Of a stretch of 64,000 nt of DNA, positions 18,740-27,582 are shown one piece after another (the stretch's first letter is position 1; every line of letters begins with the position of its first letter). A program made the translations under genes and the position numbers. The notes below the pieces were generated by a model that worked only from the letters and a program-made list of their open reading frames with translations, was not told the DNA's origin and made no database searches. Source of the stretch: JAYZBC01 sp036339375 (GTDB lineage Bacteria; Pseudomonadota; Alphaproteobacteria; MPNO01; UBA2964); NCBI GenBank assembly GCA_036339375.1, contig JAYZBC010000025.1, forward strand, positions 54,026 to 118,025. Direction: 5' to 3'.

Positions 18740-19498
18740 CTAAATAATAGGTTGAAAAAATCTGCTAAAACGCATGGCTTTAAACCAACCCCAAAACTCA
18801 AACAACCCAGCGGTCCCATCAGTAGAAAAAAACAAGACCTCCGCACGCCCTACCAAATTTTCAAAAGGTATGAAGCCTACCCCACCAATATTTGCACGAT
18901 TGGGAACACGGCTATCAAGAGAATTATCCCGATTGTCGCCTAGGGCAAAATAATGGGATTTTGGGACAATATAGATTGGTGTATTATCAAGGGGACCCGT
19001 ATCTTCATTTTTTTCAAGAATTTTATAGGCACGGCCATTAGGTAATGTTTCTAAAAACTGTGGCGCTACTTCCAACCGTCCATTTTGGGAAATATTGGTA
19101 AACGGCTCAATTCTTTGTCTTGTCACCATTCTTTTATTTAAAAACAATCGTCCACCTTTTATCTGAATACTATCACCAGGCAGGCCAATAATTCGTTTTA
19201 TATAATCTGTCTTGTTATTTGAGGGTAGCTTGAAAACGGCCACGTCACCTCTTTTAAGTGGCGACGCAAAAAAACGACCCGAAAAAATTTGCGGGCTAAG
19301 TGGAAAAGAATGTTTGCTGTAGCCGTATGAAAATTTTGAAACGAAAAGATAATCCCCTATCAGTAAAGTCGGGATCATCGACCCAGAGGGTATATTAAAA
19401 GGTTCGTAACCAAATGTTCTTATTATGACAGCTATTAAAACAGCATAACAAACCGTTTTAATGGTTTCCAAAAAGCCACCTTTGCTCAAATTTTTCAC
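18740..19498 (-). CDS. lepB: Signal peptidase I
   Basis: Membrane-bound serine protease that removes signal peptides after Sec export. One N-terminal membrane anchor lies near residues 12-29. The catalytic Ser40 is in IPSGSMIPTL and the general base Lys101 in DYIKRIIGLPGD. The C-terminal box GDNRDNSLDSR is intact. At 252 residues it is of the short single-anchor alphaproteobacterial type. It is first in the lepB-rnc-era unit, and a strong promoter lies just upstream. Confidence 0.97.
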   Translation of the reverse strand: MKNLSKGGFLETIKTVCYAVLIAVIIRTFGYEPFNIPSGSMIPTLLIGDYLFVSKFSYGYSKHSFPLSPQIFSGRFFASPLKRGDVAVFKLPSNNKTDYIKRIIGLPGDSIQIKGGRLFLNKRMVTRQRIEPFTNISQNGRLEVAPQFLETLPNGRAYKILEKNEDTGPLDNTPIYIVPKSHYFALGDNRDNSLDSRVPNRANIGGVGFIPFENLVGRAEVLFFSTDGTAGLFEFWGWFKAMRFSRFFQPII

Positions 19499-19559
19499 TA
19501 GAAAAATGCCATTGTTTATTTAAAAGGATGTCCGCGAAAAGCGTACTTCGAAAAACTGA

Positions 19560-19587
19560 TAAATACACCTCTTTCGTTCCCTGTCAA
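19560..19587 (-). promoter_or_regulatory. Predicted sigma70-type promoter for lepB-rnc-era
   Basis: On the minus strand TTGACA (19582-19587) and TATTTA (19560-19565) are 16 bases apart, a near-consensus pair. The -35 box begins directly after the acpS stop codon. This leaves a leader of about 55 bases before the lepB ATG and suggests that lepB-rnc-era can be transcribed independently of pdxJ-acpS. Confidence 0.6.
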
Positions 19588-19995
19588 TTAAGAGTTGCCT
19601 TTGGGGATTACGGAAATAATGACGAAAGCTTCTGCAAGAGGATGTTCATCTGTCAGTGTTAATTCGATATTTGGTTTATATTCTTTCGGGGTAATATCAA
19701 TTAACCTTTGTTTGGCGCCCCCAGTAAGAATAATGCTCGGCTTGCCACCGGGTAAATTTACTACACCGATGTCTCGCCCAAACACACCCTTACGAAACCC
19801 AGTCCCTAAGGCTTTAGAACAAGCCTCTTTCGCTGCAAATCGTTTGGCATAACTTTCCACACGATTTAACCGGCGTTCGGATACTTTTTGTTCAGTTGTT
19901 GTGAAAAAACGATTTAGAAATCTATCACCGTATCTTTTCAAGGTACGCTCAATTCGGCGTATATCTATTAAGTCATTTCCAATACCAATGATCAT
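19588..19995 (-). CDS. acpS: Holo-[acyl-carrier-protein] synthase
   Basis: Attaches the 4'-phosphopantetheine arm from CoA to acyl carrier protein. The two metal-binding acids are Asp8 in GIGNDLIDIRRIE and Glu57 in RFAAKEACSKALGTG. The open frame reaches to 20037, but the conserved family N-terminus MIIGIGND starts at 19995, which avoids overlap with pdxJ. Length is 135 residues. The pdxJ-acpS pairing is widely conserved and is kept here with seven bases between the genes. Confidence 0.96.
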   Translation of the reverse strand: MIIGIGNDLIDIRRIERTLKRYGDRFLNRFFTTTEQKVSERRLNRVESYAKRFAAKEACSKALGTGFRKGVFGRDIGVVNLPGGKPSIILTGGAKQRLIDITPKEYKPNIELTLTDEHPLAEAFVIISVIPKGNS

Positions 19996-20002
19996 TGTTT
20001 TT

Positions 20003-20758
20003 TTATGCCTTTTGTTGACACTCGCGCGCTTGACCAATCAAAGTCTTCATACGCTTAATTGCTTCACCTAATCCATTAAAGATCCCTTCGCCAATTAAAA
20101 AATGACCAATATTAAGTTCAGAAATTTCTGGAATCTTTGCGATTGGAGACACAGTTTCAAAATTTAGACCATGGCCTGCATGACATTCCAAACCAATTTT
20201 TTGGGCAAATTCAGCTGCTTCAACAATCAAACGTAACATTTGCTTTTGTTTGTTAGTACCGACCGGAACATCACAATATGCCCCGGTATGTAATTCTACT
20301 ACAGGCGCACCAACTGACTTGGCAGCTTCTAACTGTTTTGTGTCTGGATCGATAAATAAAGAAACGCGTATCCCTTTTTCAGTTAAACGTTCAATAAAAG
20401 GTTTTAGAAAATTAGTTTCTCCTACTATATTAAGGCCTCCTTCCGTTGTTTTTTCCTCTCGTTTTTCAGGAACAATACATACTGCATTTGGATTGTAAAG
20501 AAGCGCTATTTCTAACATTTCAGGTGTAGCGGCCATCTCTAGATTTAAAGGTAAATTTATTTCTTCAATTAATTTTTTTATGTCAAAATCTTTGATATGA
20601 CGACGGTCTTCCCGCAAATGTGCAGTTATACCATCTGCTCCAGCTTTGGCTGCAATTTTTGCGGCATGTATAGGATCCGGGTGGACACCACCACGGGCAT
20701 TACGAATAGTTGCAACATGATCTATATTAACGCCAAGTCTGAGGTATTGCCCTGACAT
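20003..20758 (-). CDS. pdxJ: Pyridoxine 5'-phosphate synthase
   Basis: Condenses 1-deoxy-D-xylulose 5-phosphate with 3-amino-2-oxopropyl phosphate in the DXP-dependent B6 pathway. The N-terminal LGVNIDHVATIRNARGG is the family signature. Further motifs are GITAHLREDRRHI and HAGHGLN, with the C-terminal phosphate site in IGHFLIGEGIF. The frame is open to 20827, but homologous starts match the ATG at 20758. An ATG at 20782 would overlap the amidohydrolase stop by 14 bases and is also possible. Confidence 0.95.
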   Translation of the reverse strand: MSGQYLRLGVNIDHVATIRNARGGVHPDPIHAAKIAAKAGADGITAHLREDRRHIKDFDIKKLIEEINLPLNLEMAATPEMLEIALLYNPNAVCIVPEKREEKTTEGGLNIVGETNFLKPFIERLTEKGIRVSLFIDPDTKQLEAAKSVGAPVVELHTGAYCDVPVGTNKQKQMLRLIVEAAEFAQKIGLECHAGHGLNFETVSPIAKIPEISELNIGHFLIGEGIFNGLGEAIKRMKTLIGQARECQQKA

Positions 20759-20768
20759 TTTGTAGCGT

Positions 20769-21836
20769 TCAATTAATTCCATAAAGGGCTCTTGCGTTTG
20801 TCTCAAGGATCTTCTTCGCAACAACACCTGAAATTCGTTTATCTTTTTTTAAGAGATGGACAGCCATCACTTCGCTGGAAGGATCATGGTGACCATAATC
20901 TGTTCCAATAACGAGATTGTCTTCCCCGGCATGTTTTATGATGTAATCAAGATGATCTGTGTTTTCACAGGCAACATACATATTGTTATCTTTCAAAGGA
21001 TTTTCATACCAATCCCAACCGTTCCGCCTGTACCTATCTTCCAAATCACAAAGTACGTACGGCACCCATTGTGCGCTTACTTCCACAAAACCCCATCGCA
21101 CGTCCGGAAATTTGGAGGGTATTTTCTTTTCAAGGAGGGTGTGAAAAGCCCCAACGACCGCAAGTTTGAATTTCGTAAATGTAGTATCAAACTCAAAAAA
21201 ATCATGATGCATAACACTACCGTTTGCGGAATGAATACAAACAGCCATATCAAGTTCAGACGCTATTTCGAAAACCGAATAAAACAATTGATCTCCTAGA
21301 GCCCGATCACATTCCAAACCTCTCATAAAAATTCCACAAGCTCCGTTTTGCTTAGCAAACTTCATTTCTTCACGGACTTTACCTGGAGACCGTAGCGGTG
21401 GAATTGCTACCCAACGCAGCCTTCCGTTAGATTTTCGAAATATATCTGCTAACCAACGATTATATGCTTTTGTTAATGCCAATTCGGCAGCAATATCATC
21501 TGTAACAGGGCGCAAATATAATGTTGGGTACAGAATTTGGATATTTATTCCTAGCTCGTCCATGTGAGCCAGTCTGCCTGGAATATCCTCCATTTCCCGT
21601 ATAGCCCTAGACATTTCTGTTCCAACATTACGATCTTTCCCCATGGGCCTATTTCCCACGAGCCAGTAATTTTTTTGAATGTTTTCTCCGTCGTTGGCTT
21701 TAACTGTTTGTCCATACGTCTGAGAAACAATCATGGGAGTGTATTGCTTATCCTCGCCCTCCAAAAATTCCCATGTAGCGGTTGTTTCAAGGACATGAGC
21801 ATCCGCATCTATTGCACTCATATTTTTAGTCTCCAT
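20769..21836 (-). CDS. Amidohydrolase, ACMSD-like (amidohydrolase_2 family)
   Basis: A metal-dependent TIM-barrel enzyme of the ACMS decarboxylase-like group, 355 residues, cytosolic. It carries DADAH near residue 10, CIHS in the middle and GTDYGHHDPS late in the protein, the usual metal ligands. The family includes non-oxidative decarboxylases and hydrolases of ring-cleavage products; the substrate here is unknown. It sits two bases after the rel stop and runs to the edge of pdxJ, inside an otherwise conserved housekeeping cluster, so it is probably co-transcribed with rel and pdxJ. Its length and intact motifs argue for function. Confidence 0.88.
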   Translation of the reverse strand: METKNMSAIDADAHVLETTATWEFLEGEDKQYTPMIVSQTYGQTVKANDGENIQKNYWLVGNRPMGKDRNVGTEMSRAIREMEDIPGRLAHMDELGINIQILYPTLYLRPVTDDIAAELALTKAYNRWLADIFRKSNGRLRWVAIPPLRSPGKVREEMKFAKQNGACGIFMRGLECDRALGDQLFYSVFEIASELDMAVCIHSANGSVMHHDFFEFDTTFTKFKLAVVGAFHTLLEKKIPSKFPDVRWGFVEVSAQWVPYVLCDLEDRYRRNGWDWYENPLKDNNMYVACENTDHLDYIIKHAGEDNLVIGTDYGHHDPSSEVMAVHLLKKDKRISGVVAKKILETNARALYGIN

Positions 21837-21838
21837 TT

Positions 21839-23980
21839 TTATTTCATTTTTGCTCGGGTAACCGAACTTACCACAAAAATTCCTCTCAAAGCCGCCATAA
21901 TTTCATTTAAATGTTTGTTATCTTTAACTTGAATATCGAGTGACATTTCAAAAAAATCAGTCGTCCTATTGTTAATTTTTAAGTTAACGATATTTCCTAA
22001 ATTATTTGCCACCACTGTTGTCAAGCTCGCTAATCCACCCCTTTGGTTAGCAAGAACTAATTCTAAACGTCCAACAAATTCTTTCGATTTCGCGGAATTA
22101 ATATCCCAAGATATATCGACCCACCTTTCAGGCATTTCATGAAAACTTTCAAGAGTTTCACAATCATTCGTATGAACTACCACACCCTTTCCTGGGGTTT
22201 GTATCCCTATAATTCGATCACCGGGCAAAGGATGACAACAGCTAGCATAGTGAACAGCCATTCCTGGAATTAATCCGTGAATGGGAATCGATTTTTTATA
22301 ATTCGCTATTTTTTTTCTTTCAATAATACTTCCACCCTTTTTAGACGGTTTTTCTCCTTTAACAATCATGTCAACTACGATTGATGCCATAAGATTTCCC
22401 TGACCAATTGACAAATATAATTCTTCTACCTCTTTCATCCCCAATTTTTCTAAAATAGTTTTCAAGACGGTTTTTGATATGCCATAGCCCCTATCGGAGA
22501 AAGCTTTTCCAAGCATCGCTTCCCCTAAACGGAGGTATTCAGAATGTTGCTTAGAACGCACAAATCTACGAATACGTGAACGTGCTTTCCCTGTAACGAC
22601 AAATCCTTCCCATTCCGGCGCTGGAACACCAGGTGTAGATGTTACAATTTCAACCTGATCACCATTTTTTAATACCGTCCTAAGGGGAACTAAACGACCG
22701 TTGATTTTAGCACCCACACAAGAATCTCCTACTTCAGAATGGACCTCATAAGCAAAATCAACGGTAGTGGCCCCTCTTGGTAGTGCAATCAAATCACCTT
22801 TTGGTGTAAAGCAGAAGACTTGTTCTTGGAACAAATCTAAACGCGTATGCTCAATTACTTCATCTGGATCAGCTGTATGTTCAAGAATATCTAAAAGTTC
22901 ATGGACCCATCGATATTCAACAGTTTCTTCTTCTCGGTTTTCTTCTTTGTACTGCCAATGGGCTGCTACACCAAACTCCGCAACCTGATGCATGTTGTGG
23001 GTACGAATTTGTATTTCGGTACGCCTTTGTTTTGGCCCTATTATTACTGTATGGATAGATCGATAACCATTTCTTTTGGGAGTGGAAATATAATCCTTGA
23101 AACGACCGGGAACACATGGATAATTTCCATGAATTATTCCTAACGCCTGATAACATTCTTTAATTTCCGCTACAACAATTCTAAATGCCATTATATCTGA
23201 GAGTTGGGCGAACTCCACATTCCTGCTTTGCATTTTTCGCCAAATTGAATAAGGCTGCTTTTCACGACCAGATAAATCTATTTTTAAACCTTCTGTTCCC
23301 AATTTTTCACGAAGTTCTTTTAAAATCGCCCCGATAATCTCTTCTTCCACTGCTTCTGATTTTAAAAACTCTAATCTTGTGACGATTGTTGTTTTTGCAT
23401 CGGGATAAAGTTCAGAAAATGCTAAATCTTCTAACTCGTCTTTTATACGCTGCATGCCAATTCGTTCAGCTAATGGTGCAAAAATTTCCAAAGTTTCTCG
23501 AGCTATTTTAGTACGTCTTTCAGGAGATGGAATGAATTCCAAAGTACGCATATTATGGAGCCTATCCGCTAATTTCACCAGTAATACCCGGATGTCTCGA
23601 GAGGTGGCTAGCAAAAGTTTTCGAAAATTTTCGATTTGATGTTTACCAGCTGACTTTTGCTCAAGTTTTGAAAGTTTTGTTACACCATCAACAAGTCGAG
23701 CAACAGAGGGGCCAAACAAACCCTTAATTTCTTCAATTGTTGCTATTGTATCTTCAACGGTATCATGGAGAAGGCCAGTCACGATTGTATCAGAATCCAT
23801 TTTGAGTTCGGTCAAAATTCCTGCAACTTCTAATGGATGAGAAAAATAAGGATCGCCCGACTCTCTTATTTGCGATCCGTGTGCCATCATAGAAAAAACA
23901 TAGGCGCGATTTAACGCATCTTCATTGGCACCGTTTTCATATGATTTTACACGATCAACGAGTTCAAATTGGCGAATCAT
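21839..23980 (-). CDS. rel: Bifunctional (p)ppGpp synthetase/hydrolase (Rel/SpoT)
   Basis: The single long RSH enzyme that makes and degrades the stringent-response alarmone. The N-terminal HD hydrolase domain has GLLHDTVEDT with His72-Asp73 and PYFSHPLEVA. The synthetase domain follows near residues 230-345 with DIMAFRIVV and GYRSIHT. A TGS domain starts at VFCFTPKGDLIALPRG and an ACT domain lies at the C-terminus. 713 residues is normal. The adjacent rpoZ matches the rpoZ-spoT order conserved across proteobacteria. Confidence 0.95.
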   Translation of the reverse strand: MIRQFELVDRVKSYENGANEDALNRAYVFSMMAHGSQIRESGDPYFSHPLEVAGILTELKMDSDTIVTGLLHDTVEDTIATIEEIKGLFGPSVARLVDGVTKLSKLEQKSAGKHQIENFRKLLLATSRDIRVLLVKLADRLHNMRTLEFIPSPERRTKIARETLEIFAPLAERIGMQRIKDELEDLAFSELYPDAKTTIVTRLEFLKSEAVEEEIIGAILKELREKLGTEGLKIDLSGREKQPYSIWRKMQSRNVEFAQLSDIMAFRIVVAEIKECYQALGIIHGNYPCVPGRFKDYISTPKRNGYRSIHTVIIGPKQRRTEIQIRTHNMHQVAEFGVAAHWQYKEENREEETVEYRWVHELLDILEHTADPDEVIEHTRLDLFQEQVFCFTPKGDLIALPRGATTVDFAYEVHSEVGDSCVGAKINGRLVPLRTVLKNGDQVEIVTSTPGVPAPEWEGFVVTGKARSRIRRFVRSKQHSEYLRLGEAMLGKAFSDRGYGISKTVLKTILEKLGMKEVEELYLSIGQGNLMASIVVDMIVKGEKPSKKGGSIIERKKIANYKKSIPIHGLIPGMAVHYASCCHPLPGDRIIGIQTPGKGVVVHTNDCETLESFHEMPERWVDISWDINSAKSKEFVGRLELVLANQRGGLASLTTVVANNLGNIVNLKINNRTTDFFEMSLDIQVKDNKHLNEIMAALRGIFVVSSVTRAKMK

Positions 23981-24081
23981 AATACGCTCAACCGCACATT
24001 TGTTGGTGGGTTACCGTAGCAATGAACTTACTCTAAAAAATTTGATCAATCCGTATATTAAAGACTTACATATGACCAAAT

Positions 24082-24480
24082 TTATTTGTCCTTACTTTTA
24101 GGTTTGTCTAAAACCGAACCGGTTTGGTTTTCTATCGCAGCTTGTTTGATGCTTTCTGCAATCATCGCAGCTTCCGCATCTGCGGCCTCGGCAAATTCTT
24201 CTTCCATGGCTAAGAGTTCCTCCGCCTCTTCTTCGGGATCATCTGTATCGCCATGTCTTTGCAAACCGTGGATAAGCTCTTCTTCTAATTCTGTTAAAGA
24301 AATTGTTTCTTCGGCGATTTCACGAAGTGCAACAACAGGATTTTTATCGTTGTCACGGTCTAACGTAATTTCCTCTCCTTTGCCAACAGAAAGCTCACGA
24401 GCGCGTTGTGAGGCTAACATAACAAGGCGGAAACGATTACGAATTTTGTCAACGCAATCTTCAACAGTAACGCGGGCCAT
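24082..24480 (-). CDS. rpoZ: RNA polymerase omega subunit
   Basis: Small subunit that supports beta-prime folding and, in proteobacteria, forms part of a ppGpp site. MARVTVEDCVDKI and FRLVMLASQRARELS are the conserved core, followed by NPVVALREIAEETI. The C-terminus is a long acidic and alanine-rich tail (residues 75-120) that is variable in the family. 132 residues is typical of alphaproteobacteria. GAGGAG lies upstream of the ATG. Confidence 0.96.
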   Translation of the reverse strand: MARVTVEDCVDKIRNRFRLVMLASQRARELSVGKGEEITLDRDNDKNPVVALREIAEETISLTELEEELIHGLQRHGDTDDPEEEAEELLAMEEEFAEAADAEAAMIAESIKQAAIENQTGSVLDKPKSKDK

Positions 24481-24538
24481 GCGTACAACTCCTCATTGAT
24501 TTATAAACATTACAAAATTTAAGCAACAATTGCGCCGC

Positions 24539-24568
24539 AATATATGAGAAATTTCTGGTCAAATGCAA
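24539..24568 (-). promoter_or_regulatory. Predicted sigma70-type promoter for rpoZ
   Basis: Minus-strand TTGCAT (24563-24568) and TATATT (24539-24544) are 18 bases apart. The predicted start near 24532 gives a leader of about 50 bases carrying GAGGAG before the rpoZ ATG. A second TTGACC overlaps the spacer but is too close to the -10 box to be used with it. Confidence 0.5.
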
Positions 24569-24623
24569 GTATTTAGGGGTACAAAGCTATAAAATATTAT
24601 CATTATTTATATTGGTTTTTACC

Positions 24624-25121
24624 TTAGAACTTCCAACATTTTTGGTCAGAGGACAAATCATTTATTAAACGGTTGATTGAGCGATGCTTCGTTGGATGAA
24701 TCCATTCGGGTTCAAGATCACGCAAAGGAAAAAGAACAAATGCACGTAAATGCATTCGCGCATGAGGTAGGACTAATTTAGTACCTTTATTTACGTTAAA
24801 GACACATTGGTGGTAAATAAGCAAATCGAGGTCCAAACTTCTGGGTGCATTTGGGCCTGTTCTTACACGCTCAAACTGTTTTTCTATTTCTTGCAACCTT
24901 GAAAGAAGAATTATTGGTGTTAATTCTGTTTTAACTTCTGCTACAGCATTAAAAAAGTTGGGTTGGCTAGATATAGGTAATGGGGTGCTTTGATACCATG
25001 GCGAACAACGGATAACATCACAAACACTCTCATTAATAGCAACAATTGCCGCTTTAAGGGAACGCAAGGGTGACCCAAACTTTTTGGTTGGCAAATTTCC
25101 ACCAATTCCTATTAAAATCAT
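24624..25121 (-). CDS. folK: 2-amino-4-hydroxy-6-hydroxymethyldihydropteridine pyrophosphokinase
   Basis: Pyrophosphorylates the pterin alcohol in folate synthesis. The signature RSLDLDLLIYH is intact, preceded by FERVRTGPNAP and followed by LPHARMHLRAFVLFPL. The frame is open from 25160; the family N-terminus MILIGIGGN starts at 25121. Length is 165 residues. The gene is between rpoZ and smpB, as in other alphaproteobacteria, but here is separated from smpB by a divergent DNA glycosylase gene. Confidence 0.95.
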   Translation of the reverse strand: MILIGIGGNLPTKKFGSPLRSLKAAIVAINESVCDVIRCSPWYQSTPLPISSQPNFFNAVAEVKTELTPIILLSRLQEIEKQFERVRTGPNAPRSLDLDLLIYHQCVFNVNKGTKLVLPHARMHLRAFVLFPLRDLEPEWIHPTKHRSINRLINDLSSDQKCWKF

Positions 25122-25267
25122 TTGCGTCAAATACTCTTTTAAATCAAATAATGTTCTCATCTAGTGAATATATCTTCACTTTCCTTACCAAACCCCAATG
25201 TGTCTATATTTTGTTCGCTTCAGCAAGTATTATTTCAAAAGTTGTTTACCATCCGGAGAATAGAATT

Positions 25268-25894
25268 TTGCAGCCAAGTCCAAATTGCCCTTTATGCCCT
25301 CGACTCCTTCAGTATCGTTTAAAAAATAGATCCTCATTTCCCCAATGGCATAATGCCCCGGTTAAACCTTTTGGAGGATTGGATTCCCAACTATTGATTG
25401 TTGGTTTGGCTCCCGGATTGAAAGGAGCAAACCAAACGGGAAGACCTTTCACCGGGGATTATGCAGGTGATCTTTTATATAAAACGCTCATGGAATTTGG
25501 ATTTGCTGAAGGAGAATATCAGAAACATGCAGAAGATAATTTATTTCTAAAGGATTGTCGAATTACAAACGGTGTTCGTTGTGCCCCCCCTAAAAACAAA
25601 CCCACCGGAACCGAGATAAAAAGTTGTGCAAAGTTTTTGGAGGCTGAAATTAAAGGGATGAAAAATTTGATTTGTATATTGGCCTTAGGAGGAATTGCTC
25701 ATACTACAGTTTTGGCTGTGTTAAACCAAAAAAGAGCCAAGTGGCCATTTAAACATGCGGCAATACACCATTTGCCAAACCTTCCAATTCTCGTAGATAG
25801 CTATCATTGCTCAAGATATAATACTAATACCGGAAGGCTCACCAATGTTATGTTTAACGAAGTTTTCTTAAAAATAAAAAAACTACTTTATTAA
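25268..25894 (+). CDS. Uracil-DNA glycosylase, family 5 (UDGb)-like, Fe-S type
   Basis: Excises uracil or related deaminated bases from DNA. The Fe-S cysteines are visible in CPLCPRL and GVRCAPP. The substrate loop GLAPGLKGANQTGRPFTGDYAG and the late motif HCSRYNTNTGRLT match family 5 better than family 4 (which has GEAPG). The usual late motif begins HPS; here it reads HCS. The frame is open from an ATG at 25151, but the extra 39 residues look unlike the family. GGAG at 25255-25258 lies nine bases before a TTG at 25268, which also leaves room for divergent promoters facing folK. Confidence 0.85.
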   Translation: MQPSPNCPLCPRLLQYRLKNRSSFPQWHNAPVKPFGGLDSQLLIVGLAPGLKGANQTGRPFTGDYAGDLLYKTLMEFGFAEGEYQKHAEDNLFLKDCRITNGVRCAPPKNKPTGTEIKSCAKFLEAEIKGMKNLICILALGGIAHTTVLAVLNQKRAKWPFKHAAIHHLPNLPILVDSYHCSRYNTNTGRLTNVMFNEVFLKIKKLLY

Positions 25895-25957
25895 TTAAAT
25901 CCATTTATTCATACAAATTTTACCAACAATGAACCAGATTAAGTTTCTAACAGAAAA

Positions 25958-26434
25958 TTATCCCTTTTCACGCATTAAACGCGCTTTTTGTCGTTCCCAA
26001 TCTTTTTTCTTTTGAGATTGGCGTTTGTCGTACTGGTGCTTTCCTTTACCAAGAGCCAGGGCTAGTTTTGCTCTTCCTTGCGTATTTATATACAGCTTGA
26101 GGGGCACAAGGGTCATCCCTTCTCGTCTTATAGCGCCAATAAACCGGCTAATTTGACGTCTATGGAGTAAAAGCTTCCTGGGTCTTTTTGGTTCGTGATT
26201 AAATTGCCCAGCTTGTTTGTATTCAGGAATATGTGCATTTACTAAAAATAATTCGCCATCCTTTTCATTTGCAAAGGAGTCAGCAATATTAGCCCGCCCT
26301 TCCCTAAGTGATTTAATTTCGCTCCCAGTAAGTACAATCCCCGCCTCAACACTATCTTCTATGGTATAGTTGTGACGAGCTTTACGATTTTGGGCAGCGA
26401 TGCGCACCACATCCGCACTACCCGCTTTAGCCAA
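25958..26434 (-). CDS. smpB: SsrA (tmRNA)-binding protein
   Basis: Partner of tmRNA in rescuing stalled ribosomes. The OB-fold core has ARHNYTIEDSVEAGIVLTGSEIKSLR and NAHIPEY. The basic C-terminal tail KRQSQKKKDWERQKARLMREKG folds in the decoding centre. 158 residues is full length. It starts directly at the base following dapA, matching the conserved dapA-smpB pair. Confidence 0.97.
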   Translation of the reverse strand: MAKAGSADVVRIAAQNRKARHNYTIEDSVEAGIVLTGSEIKSLREGRANIADSFANEKDGELFLVNAHIPEYKQAGQFNHEPKRPRKLLLHRRQISRFIGAIRREGMTLVPLKLYINTQGRAKLALALGKGKHQYDKRQSQKKKDWERQKARLMREKG

Positions 26435-27310
26435 TTAGTTTAATACTCCCGATGCTCTCATTGCATCCTCAACAATTTTTTTACTTTTTTTGGAAATTAC
26501 AGTAAGAGGTAATCTTGTTTCTGCAGACGATCTGCCCAAAAGACTCGCTGCATATTTAACGGGACCCGGACTGGATTCACAAAAAAGGCCAATATGTAAC
26601 GGCATGAGACGCTCATTCAAAGATTGTGCTCCTCTGATATCACCATCTCGCCAGGCTTTATGAAAATCAAACATTTGTTTAGGTGCAATATTTGCGGTCA
26701 CAGAAATACATCCATGTCCTCCTTGCGCCATAAATCCTATTTGGGTACCGTCTTCACCAGACAACTGCAAAAATTCTTCCCCTATGGTATTTTTCTGGCA
26801 GGTTGCCCGAGAAACATCATTAGTAGCATCCTTAACGCCTATAATATTTGGCAAGCGCGCCAAGCGCGTCATTGTCTCGATAGACATGTCTATGATGCTC
26901 CGCCCAGGTATATTGTAAATTATCACTGGCAGTTCTACAGAATCATTGATCGCCTTGTAATGCTCGTAAAGGCCTTCTTGAGTGGGCTTATTGTAATAGG
27001 GAGTTACCACCAGAGCAGCATTGGCCCCGGCTTTTTTTGCATGCCGCGTCAACATTATCGCTTCTTCAGTTGAATTTGAACCTGTTCCAGCTATGACAGG
27101 GACCTTTCCTTTCGCAACGCCAATGCAAATTTCGGTAACCCGTTTATGCTCCTCATGTGTTAAAGTTGGTGATTCGCCCGTCGTTCCACAAGGCACAAGT
27201 GCTTCGGTACCTTGTTCAATTTGCCAATCAATTAACTTTTCATAAGCCGTACTGTCCACCGAACCATCCTTAAATGGTGTGATCAATGCACAAATGGAGC
27301 CTTCGAACAT
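26435..27310 (-). CDS. dapA: 4-hydroxy-tetrahydrodipicolinate synthase
   Basis: First committed step of lysine and diaminopimelate synthesis, condensing pyruvate with aspartate semialdehyde. Schiff-base Lys160 is in IIGVKDATND, Tyr132 in IYNIPGR and the Thr43-Thr44 pair in CGTTGES. 291 residues is typical. The frame is open to 27370, but MFEGSICALITPF matches the family start, and AGAGG is seven bases before the ATG at 27310. Confidence 0.97.
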   Translation of the reverse strand: MFEGSICALITPFKDGSVDSTAYEKLIDWQIEQGTEALVPCGTTGESPTLTHEEHKRVTEICIGVAKGKVPVIAGTGSNSTEEAIMLTRHAKKAGANAALVVTPYYNKPTQEGLYEHYKAINDSVELPVIIYNIPGRSIIDMSIETMTRLARLPNIIGVKDATNDVSRATCQKNTIGEEFLQLSGEDGTQIGFMAQGGHGCISVTANIAPKQMFDFHKAWRDGDIRGAQSLNERLMPLHIGLFCESSPGPVKYAASLLGRSSAETRLPLTVISKKSKKIVEDAMRASGVLN

Positions 27311-27420
27311 ATAATTTCCTCTGAGTTTGTACCCTGGATGACACTCAATCTTATACAGAGCAGTCACCAATTAGACTAAACTGCAAGCATTTGCATCGCA
27401 AGTGGCTTCATACTCAAATC

Positions 27421-27451
27421 TGAAAGGCAAAATTATCGATTTTTGAAAGGC
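27421..27451. repeat. Direct repeat TGAAAGGC in the dapA / dehydratase divergent gap
   Basis: Two copies of TGAAAGGC at 27421-27428 and 27444-27451 are spaced 23 bases start to start, near two helical turns. They lie in the 272-base gap (27311-27582) between divergent dapA and the PLP dehydratase gene. The rest of the gap is A-rich, with no hairpin or further gene. An operator role is only a guess. Confidence 0.25.
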
Positions 27452-27582
27452 TTAAAACATTATGAAAAGAAAAACAAAAAAAGATACAAAGGAAATTAAA
27501 AATAACCTTGTGGTTTTCTGAAAACTTATCTTATGTCTAACTGATCTTAAGAATTTTAAAATTTCAAAAAGGCTGTTCCTTT

